A DNA stretch of 64,000 nt from Streptomyces sp. NBC_01571. GTDB taxonomy: Bacteria > Actinomycetota > Actinomycetes > Streptomycetales > Streptomycetaceae. A model generated the notes under the pieces. It did no database searches and was not told where the DNA came from. It worked only from the letters and a program-made list of their open reading frames with translations. The translations under genes and the position numbers were made by a program. Where the stretch lies: NCBI RefSeq assembly GCF_026339875.1, contig NZ_JAPEPZ010000001.1, positions 1 to 64,000 of the forward strand, given 5' to 3'. Below are positions 53,676 to 63,881 of the stretch, one piece after another (the first letter of the stretch is position 1; each line of letters starts with the position of its first letter).

Positions 53676-54284
53676 ATGAAGCAGGAAGCCAAGTCAGCGA
53701 GGGGCGCACCGACCACGCTGTGGGACCGGACACGGCAGCTGGCTTCCCAGGAGATCCTCGAGACGGCGCTGCGCCTGTTCACCGAGCAGGGCTACGACGA
53801 GACGACCATCGCCCAGATCGCCCGGGAGGCCGGCGTCTCCCAGCGCACCCTGTTCCGCTACTTCGGCACCAAGGAGGACCTTCTCGGCGGCGACCAGGAC
53901 CGGTTCGGGCAGGTCCTGATGGACACGATCAGCAAACAGCCCGCCGATGCCGGTATCTGGGAGGCCCTGCGCGCAGGGGTTGCTGCCGTACTGGCCTTGC
54001 ACGACAGCCGAGAACACGCCCTGGAGCGGTTCCGCCTCCTGCACAACACCGCCTCGCTGCGTGCCGGTTGGCTCGAAAAGCGACTGCGGTTCCAGGAGAA
54101 CCTGCTGCCGCTCATCGAAACCCGGATGGACGCAGCTACCGGCACCGAGGGCGCGAAGGCCCGCGCGGTGATCGCGACGGCGTTCGCGTGCCTGGATGCC
54201 GCGTCGATGACGTGGGTCGCCAACGACGGCAAGAGCGAAATCATGGACCTATACGACGAGTGCCTGGCTGCCGTACGCGGCTGA
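53676..54284 (+). CDS. TetR-family transcriptional regulator
   Basis: A 202-residue repressor. DNA-binding helices at about residues 23-68: EILETALRLFTEQGYDETTI, IAREAGVSQRTLFRYFGTKE. The rest is a helical ligand domain with LLHNTASLRAGW. TAGTCT just upstream of the ATG could be the -10 box of a leaderless transcript. It probably represses itself and the divergent SDR gene. Confidence 0.92.
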   Translation: MKQEAKSARGAPTTLWDRTRQLASQEILETALRLFTEQGYDETTIAQIAREAGVSQRTLFRYFGTKEDLLGGDQDRFGQVLMDTISKQPADAGIWEALRAGVAAVLALHDSREHALERFRLLHNTASLRAGWLEKRLRFQENLLPLIETRMDAATGTEGAKARAVIATAFACLDAASMTWVANDGKSEIMDLYDECLAAVRG

Positions 54285-55302
54285 CACGCAGCGGCCAGCC
54301 AGCCCGGAAACCGTGGACGGAAACTAGGCGGATCCGCTGCCCCAGACAGGTTCCTCATCCGGATCTCCCAACTGGGCACAGATGGGCCACGCTGGCGTCA
54401 TGCGCAACGAGATGGCACGTCCGTTCCGCTACCTGGACTCCGCAAGACGAGTGCTCAAGTCAACCCCCGAAGGACTTCCGGAGCCGACCACTTGGCACGG
54501 TTCTGGCACATGGCTTCACGTGCCAGAACCTCGCGGTCGGTCTCACGGCCTGCTGGCCAACCGCGAAGATCTGCTACCCAGGATCCGGACCTCGGCCCCC
54601 ATCAGCAGCCGCCGCTGCCGCTCGTCCAGATGCGGAAACAACACCTCGAACTTCACGGCCAGTTGGTTACGAACTTCACCAGACATACCCATACCAGATC
54701 GACGATCCGAACCACGCGGAGCAACACGGCAATTTCCGACAGGCCCTTACTTGGATGCGGAGATCAACGGGCTGCGGCTCGAGGCCCGGTGGTGGAGCGC
54801 GGTGCTCAGGTGTCCCATAGTGCGATGCCGACCATGCTGGCGGATGCGCGTCCATTTCACCCGTCGGCGTAACCTCGCCGCGGAACGCTAGTGGCGTGCC
54901 GCCGGCAGCGGGGCGAATGGACGGAGTCCCGGACCGAATCCGGCCCGTACTCCCGGTTCTTAAGACGTCGCCGCCCGCCCCGGCCTGGTCTCGTCGACAA
55001 GGAGAGCTGACGCCGGCGCGCGACGGGGAACGTAAGCGGGTGCGGATCGACTCCGTACAAGGAGTGGATGCTGCGTGCACCTCGTTCTGACCGACACCGA
55101 CCTATGCGCCGCCACAACACTTCCCGCACCACGAAGGGCGAACGCCGCCTGCGGCCAGCGCGAACGCCTGGAACAGCTCGGCATCACGGCACTGGTCCGG
55201 AACTGGAAGCGGCCGTAAAGCCATGGTGGGTGTGAGCGCCTTCGAACAGGGCGGTTGCGGCCCTCGCGCAGTACAAGGGCCCGTACCGTCCCCAGAGGGC
55301 AC
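54285..55302. other. Gene-poor decaying region
   Basis: No intact gene is supported. A + frame from 54382 to 54891 is open but changes character several times and has no ribosome binding site. QRERLEQLGI near 55160 (ending at a stop at 55216) may belong to the helicase-associated remnant downstream. Confidence 0.45.
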
Positions 55303-55460
55303 ACAGAGACAATCGTCCTCGACGGCCTGGAGCATCCCGTGAATCTCGGGCTGTCCCTGTCGAACGCACGATCCAGGCGGGCCAAGCTCACGGCGGACAA
55401 GCTCACCGACTCGCCGCCCTCGGACAACTGTGGGTGGGGATGCCGTGCGCGGCCGAGGGG
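55303..55460 (+). pseudogene. Fragment of a helicase-associated-domain protein
   Basis: The frame reads VNLGLSLSNARSRRAKLTAD, then shifts to LAALGQLWVG, which together match the repeated helicase-associated domain pattern (KLGxWLxNxRxRxAKL...LxALG). A frameshift near 55408 and absent flanks show decay. Strand +. Confidence 0.55.
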
Positions 55461-55577
55461 GCAGAAAGCCGCGCACGGCAGGGGCACCCTGTGCTGTGCC
55501 GGGCGGAGGGCACCCGACAACATCGTGGCACCGGCCAGGTGGCCGTGCCGCGTTGAGGAGGGCATCTGTGTGACGGC

Positions 55578-55892
55578 ATGCCTCAGGAGGCTTACCTGGC
55601 CGGCGAGGGAGGCCGGCGACCGCTCGCGTTCCTGCTCACGCCGGGGCAGTGGGGCGACGCCCCGCAACTCATCCCGGTCGTGGAACGTGTCAGGGTGACC
55701 CGACAGGAAGGCGGGCGTCCCCGCACCCGGCCCGATCACCTCGGCGGCGTAAGGCGTACTCATCCCGCGGAAACCGCCGCTACCTGCGAAGACGCCAGAT
55801 CAAGCACACCATCCCCGAGCCGAGGGACCAGCGGGCCAGCCGCAAGCGCCGTGGAAGCCAAGGCGGCCGGCCCACCAGTTTCGACAAGACAA
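55578..55892 (+). pseudogene. Decayed IS5-family transposase fragment
   Basis: The first frame reads LAGEGGRRPLAFLLTPGQWG followed by PVVERVRVTRQEGGRPRTRP, then a frameshift near 55745 leads to KAYSSRGNRRYLRRRQIKHT and KRRGSQGGRPTSFDKT, all characteristic of IS5-type DDE transposases. The N-terminal part and the C-terminal YKRRNxVER motif are missing. Confidence 0.8.
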
Positions 55893-55971
55893 GGGGCGAT
55901 CCATGCGGTCGGCCGGGATGGAGCGTCACTGATCCACGGCGTTCTGTGGAAAGCGTCGGTGGGCGTGGTGG

Positions 55972-56208
55972 TCAGCCGCCCGGTGACCAGATTTCCGGGC
56001 CGCCTCCGTGCCACTCGACAACCGGCAGGACGGCCACGTCGACTTCGTCCAGGTCTTCCCAGCCGGCACGCCGCAGCAGCTCGGTCAGATCACGCAGACT
56101 GTGCGCCGCGCCCACAAGTTTCCTGTCCACCCACACGCGCCGACCTTCACCCTTCACGGGCAGGCAGACGATCACGGAACGTTCCCTCATTTCTCCAGCC
56201 TCACCCAC
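55972..56208 (-). CDS. Small hypothetical protein (78 aa)
   Basis: A compact 78-residue protein, VIVCLPVKGEGRRVWVDRKL followed by AAHSLRDLTELLRRAGWEDL and ending WHGGGPEIWSPGG. It has normal codon usage and looks like a real Streptomyces small protein, but I cannot assign a function. The GTG start has AGGGGAG just upstream; an ATG at 56190 is the alternative. Confidence 0.6.
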   Translation of the reverse strand: MGEAGEMRERSVIVCLPVKGEGRRVWVDRKLVGAAHSLRDLTELLRRAGWEDLDEVDVAVLPVVEWHGGGPEIWSPGG

Positions 56209-56640
56209 TCCCCTTCACTGCGCACTCGGGACAGAACCCCGAGCCGCTCTGAGGTGGGTGCGTCAGTTCCAGGGCCGCGCGGACTACCCTGCGCTTAGCA
56301 CCCTCGTGACAAGGGTCCTCCGCGGACTTCGCAGGGGCGTGAAGACGGTGCGGGTGTCGGTTCGGGTGGCTTCGGCGCCTTGTACACAGCCGGGTGGAGA
56401 AGCTGCTGTGACAGCGCCGAGAAGAGCACCGGTCATCGTCGCCACGCCGACGCGGCCAGCGAGGACCACGGGCGGGAGACCCTGAGCTTTCGGGTTATGA
56501 CTGCCCAGGGCCTCCGGCTGCCCGGCCACAGACCGGCAGGTTCGTGGCCCTCCATCCGACGCGAGGGACGGACAGGGACCACCGGCACCGTGCCGCGTGT
56601 CACATGACCACCGCTCACGGCACTATGCCGGCACGCCCGC

Positions 56641-56808
56641 GTCAACAGGAGAACCGGGAAGCACACCATCTTCGGCGAAGTCACCAACGACGCCGGGAAG
56701 AGGGTGGTGGGCACCATCGCCACCACCGACATCAACCCTCGCAACGATCGCCCCGCCGGCGACATCGTCATCAAGTCCGTCACGATCGAACCCATCGAAA
56801 CCCGCTGA
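56641..56808 (+). pseudogene. C-terminal remnant of a cyclophilin-type peptidyl-prolyl isomerase
   Basis: The frame reads GKHTIFGEVTNDAGKRVVGT, then NDRPAGDIVIKSVTIEPIE and a stop. These match the conserved end of Streptomyces cyclophilins (KHTIFG...DRP..DVVIxSVTI). The upstream catalytic part is absent. Confidence 0.75.
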
Positions 56809-57170
56809 GAGCCGACCCACCCCGACAAGGTCCGGCTCGGCGACAGGCCGGTGCGACGGTTGCGTTCGGCGCCATGAGGCTGGCCGGGCCGGGGATCCGG
56901 GGGCCGCCCGGGACCACTCGATCGATCCGGCTGGGAGGGGGCGCACCCGGGTCCCCACGACTCCCCCGGCTGGCTGCACACGTCGCTGCCGGAGACGACG
57001 AAGGTGCCCCCCACCTCACCGTCGAGCTGGACGCCGAGTGCGCCGAGCCAGGTAGGCGACCTGTGCGGAATCCGAACGTCGTCGAACGCGCAGAAAGCTG
57101 AGCCCTGTCCCCCAACCGCCAATACGGCGCGGCGCCAAGCACGTGGTGAACTGCTGGACTGCCATATGCG
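56809..57170. other. Intergenic region, no gene
   Basis: Nothing recognisable on either strand; short frames are low complexity. Confidence 0.4.
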
Positions 57171-57422
57171 TCAGCGGTGAGGATGTCCTTGCTCCGGGTC
57201 GTCCTCGGGGGTGCTCCATCCGTCGCCGCGGTGTGCGGGGTCCGCCAGGTCGCGGCGTGCTTGTGCGGCCTGCGGCGGAGACGTTGACACACGGCGCCGG
57301 GCGGAGTGTCGGGTACCGATGAAAAATCCGGCGACCAGGACGACGACGGCGACACCCGCCACCATCAGCCACAGCGCGCCGCCATACGAAGCGGCCTGTA
57401 CGTTCAGCGTTTCGGCGTTCAT
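57171..57422 (-). CDS. Small single-pass membrane protein (DUF6479-like)
   Basis: An 83-residue protein with one N-proximal membrane helix (ALWLMVAGVAVVVLVAGFFI), then a basic stretch (RHSARRR) and a polar Pro/Asp/Glu-rich tail ending in DDPEQGHPHR. This matches a group of short Streptomyces membrane proteins of unknown function. Divergent from the PP2C phosphatase gene 270 bp away. Confidence 0.7.
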   Translation of the reverse strand: MNAETLNVQAASYGGALWLMVAGVAVVVLVAGFFIGTRHSARRRVSTSPPQAAQARRDLADPAHRGDGWSTPEDDPEQGHPHR

Positions 57423-57691
57423 GCGCCCCGTCTACCCCACAGGAGAGCAAAATCCCGCGCCGACCTCCGACCGTGCAGTGCCGCAGGCACCGGGCGCTGG
57501 TATCGGAGCCCGATCGAGGCTGCCGCTGCTGGGATCGGGCTCTGCTACCAGGGGCGCTGCGGTCGTCACTCTGCGGGCAGTGCGTGCGCGGCGTGTCACA
57601 GGTGGCCTGAGATGCCACGGCTGATCTTGTCCGTCGCTGTCGGCGCGCGGAGGGGTACCTTCGGGTAGGCCCGCATCCGCCGAGGAGATTC

Positions 57692-59416
57692 ATGGACATA
57701 ACTGGCACGGACACCGGAGATTCGCACGTCTCCGGTCCCCAGACGTGGTCTGGCGTCCTGCTTGGACCAACCCTGGAGGACGTGCAGACGGCTGTCATTG
57801 TCGTTGACGACGGCGGACTCATCGTCTCGGCCAACGACGCGGCCAAGAGTGGGCTGGGCCACAGCTTCGAGGAGCTCGCCGGGGAGGATTTTCACGAGCT
57901 GCTGCATCGCGACAGTCACGGGCACGCCACGCCCCGCACGCGCTGTCAGCTGAGAAACGCGATTCTCGCCGGGAGAACCGAGCACGGCGACTTGGAGTGG
58001 TTCGCCCGCGGGGACGGCACGCTCGTCCAGATGTCCTGGCTCGTCGCGCCCTACTCCTGCGGATCGGACAAGGCGGGTGCGCTGGTGCTCTTGTACGAGT
58101 CGAATCGGGGCGTATCTGACGAGGGCGTCAAGGTCCCAGCACCGCTGACGGAGCTGGACCGCCTGGCTCTGCTGGCGGAGACGACCACTCAGCTGACGTC
58201 CACCTTGGATGTGGAGGAGGCATTGCGCCGGCTGGCGGTCCTGACGGTGCCCCGGCTCGCGGACTGGTCGGTGATCGATCTGCTCACCGAAAAAGACGAG
58301 GTACGACGCGCCTTGGTGACGGAGTACAGGGACGGAATCCTGGTCGAGCGGGAGGACCTGCAAGGGCCCATGCCCCCCGTTCCGGAGGAGTCCCCCATGC
58401 CCCTGTCGCGGGCTCTGCGCGGCGCCGCCTCCTCGCTCGCCGGCCCTGCCACCTATCAGGGTCCGCCCGATTCCGGAATCGCTGTCGAGCAGGGGCGCTT
58501 GTTCACCGAGACGGGCATGCACTCCGCTGTCATCGCGCCCATCCGAGGTCTGCGCGACGTGCTCGGAGCGCTGACCCTGGGACGCTCGAGACATCCTCGC
58601 GCCTTCACCGCCTCCGATCTGCCGCTGCTGGAGGACATCACCCGCCGGGCGGGCCTGGCCCTGGACAACGCGCGCCTGTACCAGCGCCAGCGCAAGGTCG
58701 CCGAAACCATGCAGCGCCACCTGCTGCCCCAGCTCCCCACCGTGCCCGGGGTGGACATGACGGCACGCTACGTACCCGCTGCGCACGCGTCCTCCGTCGG
58801 CGGTGACTGGTACGACGCCTTCGCTCTGACCGACAGTTCCCACGCCTTGGTCATCGGCGACGTCGTCGGACACGACCTCGACGCCGCAGCCGGCATGGCG
58901 CAGGTCCGCAATATGCTGCGCGCCTTCACATGGTCCCAGCCTGAGGCCATGCCCAGCGCCGTCGTCACCCAGCTCGACAACGCCGTGAAACACGTAGCCG
59001 AGGTCCCTATGGCGACCATGATCCTGGCCACCCTTTCTCTCGGTGACGACGAGCTGTGGCAACTGTGCTGGACGAACGCCGGCCACCCTCCGCCGCTGCT
59101 GGTCAGCCATGACGGCCGTGCCCGCTACCTCACCGACGTCCACGGCATTCTGCTCGGGACCGGGGTGACCCGGCCTCGCCCCGATGTCTTCACCGTCCTG
59201 CCGCCCCGCACCACTGTCCTGCTCTACACCGACGGCCTGGTCGAGTCACCACACCACTCCATCGACCACGGACTGGAACGGTTGCGTCGACACGCTGCCT
59301 CTCTTGCCCACCGCCCCCTGGATGCTTTCTGCGACCTGCTACTGGAGCAGGCCCGGCCCGGCGACAACGACGACGACGTCGCCATGCTCGCCCTGCGCAC
59401 GCCCGCTCGTGCATAG
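57692..59416 (+). CDS. PAS-GAF-PP2C (SpoIIE-type) serine phosphatase
   Basis: A 574-residue signalling phosphatase. Domains: PAS (about residues 25-140; VIVVDDGGLIVSANDAA), GAF (about 165-335; ADWSVIDLL, ALTLGRSRHPRAF) and PP2C/SpoIIE (about 350-570). The metal-binding acidic residues are present in VGGDWYDAFAL and VIGDVVGHDLDAAA, with NAGHPPPLL and LLYTDGLVES following. Such proteins control sigma factors by dephosphorylating anti-anti-sigma factors. GAGGAGATTC precedes the ATG. A broken copy of its PAS region lies at 51162. Confidence 0.92.
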   Translation: MDITGTDTGDSHVSGPQTWSGVLLGPTLEDVQTAVIVVDDGGLIVSANDAAKSGLGHSFEELAGEDFHELLHRDSHGHATPRTRCQLRNAILAGRTEHGDLEWFARGDGTLVQMSWLVAPYSCGSDKAGALVLLYESNRGVSDEGVKVPAPLTELDRLALLAETTTQLTSTLDVEEALRRLAVLTVPRLADWSVIDLLTEKDEVRRALVTEYRDGILVEREDLQGPMPPVPEESPMPLSRALRGAASSLAGPATYQGPPDSGIAVEQGRLFTETGMHSAVIAPIRGLRDVLGALTLGRSRHPRAFTASDLPLLEDITRRAGLALDNARLYQRQRKVAETMQRHLLPQLPTVPGVDMTARYVPAAHASSVGGDWYDAFALTDSSHALVIGDVVGHDLDAAAGMAQVRNMLRAFTWSQPEAMPSAVVTQLDNAVKHVAEVPMATMILATLSLGDDELWQLCWTNAGHPPPLLVSHDGRARYLTDVHGILLGTGVTRPRPDVFTVLPPRTTVLLYTDGLVESPHHSIDHGLERLRRHAASLAHRPLDAFCDLLLEQARPGDNDDDVAMLALRTPARA

Positions 59417-59456
59417 ACCGGCGGCCACGATCAGCACATAGCGCCCCGCGGCTACT

Positions 59457-59836
59457 AGGGTCCGTCTTCAAACTGATCTTGCCCAGAGCAGGAATGACGC
59501 GAGACTGACCGCTGCCTCGTAGGAGGCGGCGGTCTTGTCGTATCTGGTGGCGATGCCGCGGAAGCCTTTGAGGCGGTTGAAGCAGCGCTCGACTACGTTG
59601 CGGCGGCGATAGATCTGTCGGTCGAATGCCGGTGCCGGCCGCCGCGACGGCCGCGGCCCAGCCGGTGTCGCTGCTGGTCGGCTTTCTCCGGGATGGTGCA
59701 CGCGATACCGCGTTTGCGCAGGTAGGCGCGGAATCCTCGGGAGCTGTAGGCCTTGTCGGCGATGACCTGGTCGGGTTTGGAGCGGGGCCGGCCAGATCCT
59801 CGACGCCATCCAAGACCTGCTGAACTGTGAGGGCAC
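59457..59836 (-). pseudogene. C-terminal half of an IS5-family transposase, frameshifted
   Basis: The 3' end reads IYRRRNVVERCFNRLKGFRG and ATRYDKTAASYEAAVSLASF, the conserved C-terminal motif of IS5-group transposases including the catalytic Glu. The preceding ADKAYSSRGFRAYLRKRG and ACTIPEKADQQR segments are in another frame. The likely element end GGGTCCG lies at 59458. The 5' half is gone where the next phosphatase gene begins. Confidence 0.85.
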
Positions 59837-61195
59837 GTGTCAGAGGCTGGCGGGACGAGGCAGGCGATGTGCCCAGGTGCCGAGGGCGCCGACGCACGCT
59901 ACAACGTAGGGGTGAGGGACGAGAACATCCCTGCTGAGGATGCAGGGCCGCACCGTGCGGCGAGGCCGGGGATCGACTACCAGGCGTTGTTCGCGGTCAC
60001 TCCCAGCCCCTATATGGTGCTGGGCCCGGATCTGGTGATCGCTGACGTCAACGAGGCGGCCTGCCAGGTGACCGGCTGCACTCGGGAGTATCTGCTCGGA
60101 CGGCACCTCTTCGAGGCCTTTCCTGGCAATCCGGCGGACCCGGATGCTGAAGGGGTGCGAAAGCTGCACGCCTCCTTGCACCGGGTGCTGCGCTCGAAGG
60201 AGCGGGACACGATGGCGCCGATGAAGTACGACATTCCCGTGGCCGAGCAGCCCGGCGTGTTCGAGGAGCGGTGGTGGTCCGCGATCAACACTCCGGTGGT
60301 CGGGCCGGATGGGCAGGTGGCGTGGATCATCCACCGGGGGGAGGACGTGACCGCGTTCATCCTCTCCCACCCTCGCCTGCAAGAAGGCGAGGCGCTGAGC
60401 AACGCGGAGGCGATGGAGGTCGAACTGTACGTGCGGGCGCGCGAGCTTCAGCGGCTGAACGAGGAACTGCGCCAAGCCCACGCCCGGGAACGCCAGGTCG
60501 CCGTCACCTTGCAGGAGGCCATGCTCCACTCGCCCCACCTGGCCCGGCACCGGGACACCGCGGTGCGCTACCTGCCCGCCGCCGGGTCACTGAACGTGTG
60601 CGGCGACTGGTACGAAGTCATCGACCTGCCCGAGAACAGATTCGCCGTCGCAGTCGGCGACGTCGTCGGCCACGGCCTGGAAGCCGCCGCCGTCATGGGC
60701 ATGCTCCGCAGCGCGTTGTCCGCCTCCGTCCGGGCCGTCGAAGATCCCGCGAGGGCCCTGGACTGCCTGGGCCTGTATGCACGCTACGTGGAGGATGCGA
60801 TGGCCACCACCGTCGTCCAGGCCATCGTCGACACCCGCGCTCGCCGCGTCACGTACAGCAGCGCCGGCCACCCGCCCCCGGTCCTGCTCCACCAAGACGG
60901 AACCTGCGCCTTGCTCGATCAGGCCACCGACCCTCCGCTGGCAGCCCGTCCCAAACACGTTCCCCGCCCCCAGGCTGAGCTGCCCTACACCCCCGGCGAC
61001 ACCCTCGTTCTCTACACCGACGGCCTCATCGAACGCCGTGGCGAGGATATCGACGCCGGCCTGCAACGCCTCACCGACGCACTCGCCCGCTATACCCGCC
61101 ACCAGCCCGAACACCTCGCCGACGCCCTGCTCGCGCACCTCGGCGTCAGCAGCGGCGCCCGCGACGACATCGCCCTGATCGTCCTCCGCCTATGA
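59837..61195 (+). CDS. PAS-PP2C (SpoIIE-type) serine phosphatase
   Basis: Up to 452 residues. PAS domain (about residues 45-165 from this start; YMVLGPDLVIADVNEAACQV) is followed by a coiled-coil linker (LYVRARELQRLNEELRQAHA) and a PP2C domain with VCGDWYEVIDL, AVGDVVGHGLEAAA, SSAGHPPPVLL and LVLYTDGLIE. The metal ligands are intact. The GTG at 59837 abuts the IS remnant; a GTG at 59912 (RDENIPAEDAG) is a more natural start. Relative of the phosphatase upstream, but without GAF. Confidence 0.88.
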   Translation: MSEAGGTRQAMCPGAEGADARYNVGVRDENIPAEDAGPHRAARPGIDYQALFAVTPSPYMVLGPDLVIADVNEAACQVTGCTREYLLGRHLFEAFPGNPADPDAEGVRKLHASLHRVLRSKERDTMAPMKYDIPVAEQPGVFEERWWSAINTPVVGPDGQVAWIIHRGEDVTAFILSHPRLQEGEALSNAEAMEVELYVRARELQRLNEELRQAHARERQVAVTLQEAMLHSPHLARHRDTAVRYLPAAGSLNVCGDWYEVIDLPENRFAVAVGDVVGHGLEAAAVMGMLRSALSASVRAVEDPARALDCLGLYARYVEDAMATTVVQAIVDTRARRVTYSSAGHPPPVLLHQDGTCALLDQATDPPLAARPKHVPRPQAELPYTPGDTLVLYTDGLIERRGEDIDAGLQRLTDALARYTRHQPEHLADALLAHLGVSSGARDDIALIVLRL

Positions 61196-61517
61196 CCCGG
61201 ACCGCCAGCTGAGCACCACAGATAACCCCTCCAACTGAAGCGCCCAGTCACCGTTGAATTCAGAGATCGCGTATTAGCGCCTCATCAGTAATCGAGATCC
61301 AGATAGTCAGCGTCATTTGTTTCGACATCTGACAGTCCCAGAGCACGGCCTGTCGACGATCAAGTTTTCCCCAGGTTGGGCGGTTTGAGCGTCGTGTAAT
61401 TCCCCATCCCGAATTCTCCTAATTGGCCATGGGTAGCGCGGAGGTCGGGATCGAGGGACCTGGTCGTCGCGAAGCTGGTCCTCGTCCCGTAGTTCGGATG
61501 GCCGATGGGCAGCCCGG
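61196..61517. other. Intergenic region that should hold the left end of the IS21 element
   Basis: It contains no gene. TGTTTCGACATCTGACAGTC and CCTGTCGACGATCAAG (61318-61365) may belong to the IS21 terminus, but a matching inverted repeat at the other end could not be confirmed. Confidence 0.35.
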
Positions 61518-63137
61518 ATGGCGAGGAGAACGTTCGTCGTGGTCGACATCACCGAGATCTACGTCCACTGGTACGCAGGCCGCTCGAAGAGCGAGCTGGC
61601 CGCGTCCCTGGGGGTGGACCGCAAGACGGTCAGAAAGTACCTGGCCCCGGCGGAAGCGGCCGGGATCAGCCCGGGCGGGCCTCCGATGAGCGAGGCCGAC
61701 TGGTCGAAGCTGATCAAGGAGTGGTTCCCCGGACTCATCGACAGACGGCTGAGGCAGGTGACTTGGCCGGACATCGATCAGTACCGCGACTACATCAAGA
61801 GCCTGCTCGGGACGGTGACCGTCACGACGATCCACCAGCGGCTGCGTGACGAGCACAAGCTGCAGGTGTCGATCTCCTCGTTCCGGCGCTGGGTGCACGC
61901 GACACTTCCAGACGAGGTGGCGAAGTCACAGGTCACCGTGTTGCGCGACGAGATCGAGCCCGGATCAGAGGCTCAGATCGACTACGGCTTCCTCGGGCAG
62001 TGGATCGATCCGCGGACCGGGAAACGCCACCGGGTCTGGGCGTTCGTGATGGTCCTGCCGTGCTCGCGGCACATGTTCGTCCGGCCTGTGCTGCACCTGG
62101 ACCAGCACGCATGGACGGAAGCGCACGTCGCAGCCTTCCGCTACTTCGGCGGCGTCCCGCGCCGGCTCGTCCCGGACAACCTCAAGACCGGTGTCGACAA
62201 GCCCGACCTCTACGACCCGAAGATCAACAAGGCGTATGCCGAACTCGCCACCCACTACGGAGCGTTGGTCGATCCGGCCCGGGCGGCGAAGCCGAAGGAC
62301 AAGGCGCGGGTCGAGCGGCCGATGCCCTATGTCCGCGACTCGTTCTGGCGAGGCCGGGAGTTCACCTCGATCGAGCACATGCAGACCGAGGCCGTGACCT
62401 GGAGCCAGCAGGTCGCCGGTCGGCGCAAGTGCCGGCCACTGGGCGGGGCCGCCCCGATGACCGTGTTCGACGCGTTGGAGGCGGCCGAACTGCTGCCTCT
62501 GCCGCCGACTCCGTTCGTGCTGGCCCGCTGGTCGACGGCCACGGTCGGCCCGGACATCCACATCAAGGTCGGCCGCACCCTCTACTCGGTGCCGTGGAAG
62601 CTGATCGCCCGCCGCGTCGACGTCCGCTCGACCGCCACGATGGTCCAGGTCTTCCACGACGGCTCCCTCGTCAAGACCCACGCAGCCCTTGACCAGGGAA
62701 AACGCACCGACAAGAGCGACTATCCGCCGGAGAAGATCGCCTTCCAGATGCGGACGCCGGTCTGGTGCCGCAGTCAGGCGTCCGAGGTTGGCGACGCCTG
62801 CCGCGAGGTCGTCGACCAGCTGCTGGAGGTGAACGTGCTCTATCGGCTCCGCGCTGCCCAGGGGGTCCTCGGGCTGCGGAAGAAGTACGGCGAGACGCGG
62901 CTGGAGGCCGCCTGCGCGAGGGCCATCGCGGTTGGCGACCCGTCCTACCGCACCATCAAGGGCATCCTCATCGCCGGCACCGAAACCGACCCCGAGCACG
63001 AGACCAGCGGTGATGCCGGGGCTGCCGCCTTCCTGCATGGCCCCGCCCGGCTCTTCGCCACCGTCGCGACCCCCGACGCGACGGATGACGACCACGACGA
63101 CCAGGTGCACGACGAAGCCGAGGTGGAAGCCCGATGA
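61518..63137 (+). CDS. istA: IS21-family transposase IstA
   Basis: A 539-residue DDE transposase. It has an N-terminal helix-turn-helix (SKSELAASLGVDRKTVRKYL), an rve core with IEPGSEAQIDYGFLG (first Asp), VPRRLVPDNLKTGV (second Asp) and a later Glu near DKARVERPMPYVRDSF, and a basic C-terminal part. The frame is intact. A GTG at 61539 after GAGGAGAAC is a plausible alternative start. The stop overlaps the istB start (ATGA). Confidence 0.93.
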   Translation: MARRTFVVVDITEIYVHWYAGRSKSELAASLGVDRKTVRKYLAPAEAAGISPGGPPMSEADWSKLIKEWFPGLIDRRLRQVTWPDIDQYRDYIKSLLGTVTVTTIHQRLRDEHKLQVSISSFRRWVHATLPDEVAKSQVTVLRDEIEPGSEAQIDYGFLGQWIDPRTGKRHRVWAFVMVLPCSRHMFVRPVLHLDQHAWTEAHVAAFRYFGGVPRRLVPDNLKTGVDKPDLYDPKINKAYAELATHYGALVDPARAAKPKDKARVERPMPYVRDSFWRGREFTSIEHMQTEAVTWSQQVAGRRKCRPLGGAAPMTVFDALEAAELLPLPPTPFVLARWSTATVGPDIHIKVGRTLYSVPWKLIARRVDVRSTATMVQVFHDGSLVKTHAALDQGKRTDKSDYPPEKIAFQMRTPVWCRSQASEVGDACREVVDQLLEVNVLYRLRAAQGVLGLRKKYGETRLEAACARAIAVGDPSYRTIKGILIAGTETDPEHETSGDAGAAAFLHGPARLFATVATPDATDDDHDDQVHDEAEVEAR

Positions 63138-63881
63138 CCGTGATGGACGCCGCCCTGCGGGAGTCGCTCAAGGCCCTGCGACTGTCAGGCATGCTGGAGA
63201 CCCTCGATGCTCGCCTCGCCCAGGCCCACGGAGGCGAGCTCGGCCACCTCGACTTCCTCAAGGTCCTCTGTCAGGACGAGATCACCCGCCGGGAGACCGT
63301 CGCGTTCCAACGGCGTTTGCAGCGGGCTAAGTTCGAGCAGCAGGTCACCCTGGAGGAGTTCGACTTCACCGCTTCCTCGAAACTGCCCGCCGCCCAGATC
63401 CGCGACCTGGGAGCCCTGCGCTGGCTCCATGCCGGCGAATCGGTCATCCTCTTCGGCCCCGTCGGCGTCGGCAAGACCCACATCGCCCAGGCCCTCGGCC
63501 ACCTCGCCGTCCGCCAGGGCGCCCACGTCCGCTTCGCCAAGACCAGCCGCATCCTCGCTGACCTCGCCGGCGGCCACGCGGACCGCACATGGGAGAAACG
63601 CGTCCGCGAACTCGTGCGCCCCGACGTCCTCATCCTCGACGACTTCGCCATGCGCCAGCTGTCCGCGGCCCAGGCCGACGACCTCTATGAACTCGTCTCC
63701 GAGCGGCAGGGACGGTCTCTGATCATCACCAGCAACCTGGCGCCCAGCGACTGGTATCAACCCCGTCGTCGCCGAGTCCCTCCTGGACCGGCTCATCAAC
63801 ACCAGCCATCAGGTGATCATGAACGGGCCTAGCTACCGCCCGAACAAGCGGCCCAGGAACCCCACCGACAAGATCAAATAG
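63134..63881 (+). pseudogene. istB: IS21-family ATPase helper IstB, frameshifted near the C-terminus
   Basis: An AAA+ transposition helper with Walker A GPVGVGKTHIAQALG and Walker B PDVLILDDFAMRQL. The frame is normal up to SNLAPSDWYQ, then shifts near 63758; NPVVAESLLDRLINTSHQVI and MNGPSYRPNKRP continue in another frame to a TAG at 63879. The PLFP-like bases expected in between are missing. In its own frame it ends at 63832 with a foreign tail, so the element may be immobile. Confidence 0.85.

Noticed and set aside
54382..54891. A 169-codon + strand frame
   Set aside because: No ribosome binding site, no family resemblance, and its composition shifts along its length; more likely decayed DNA.
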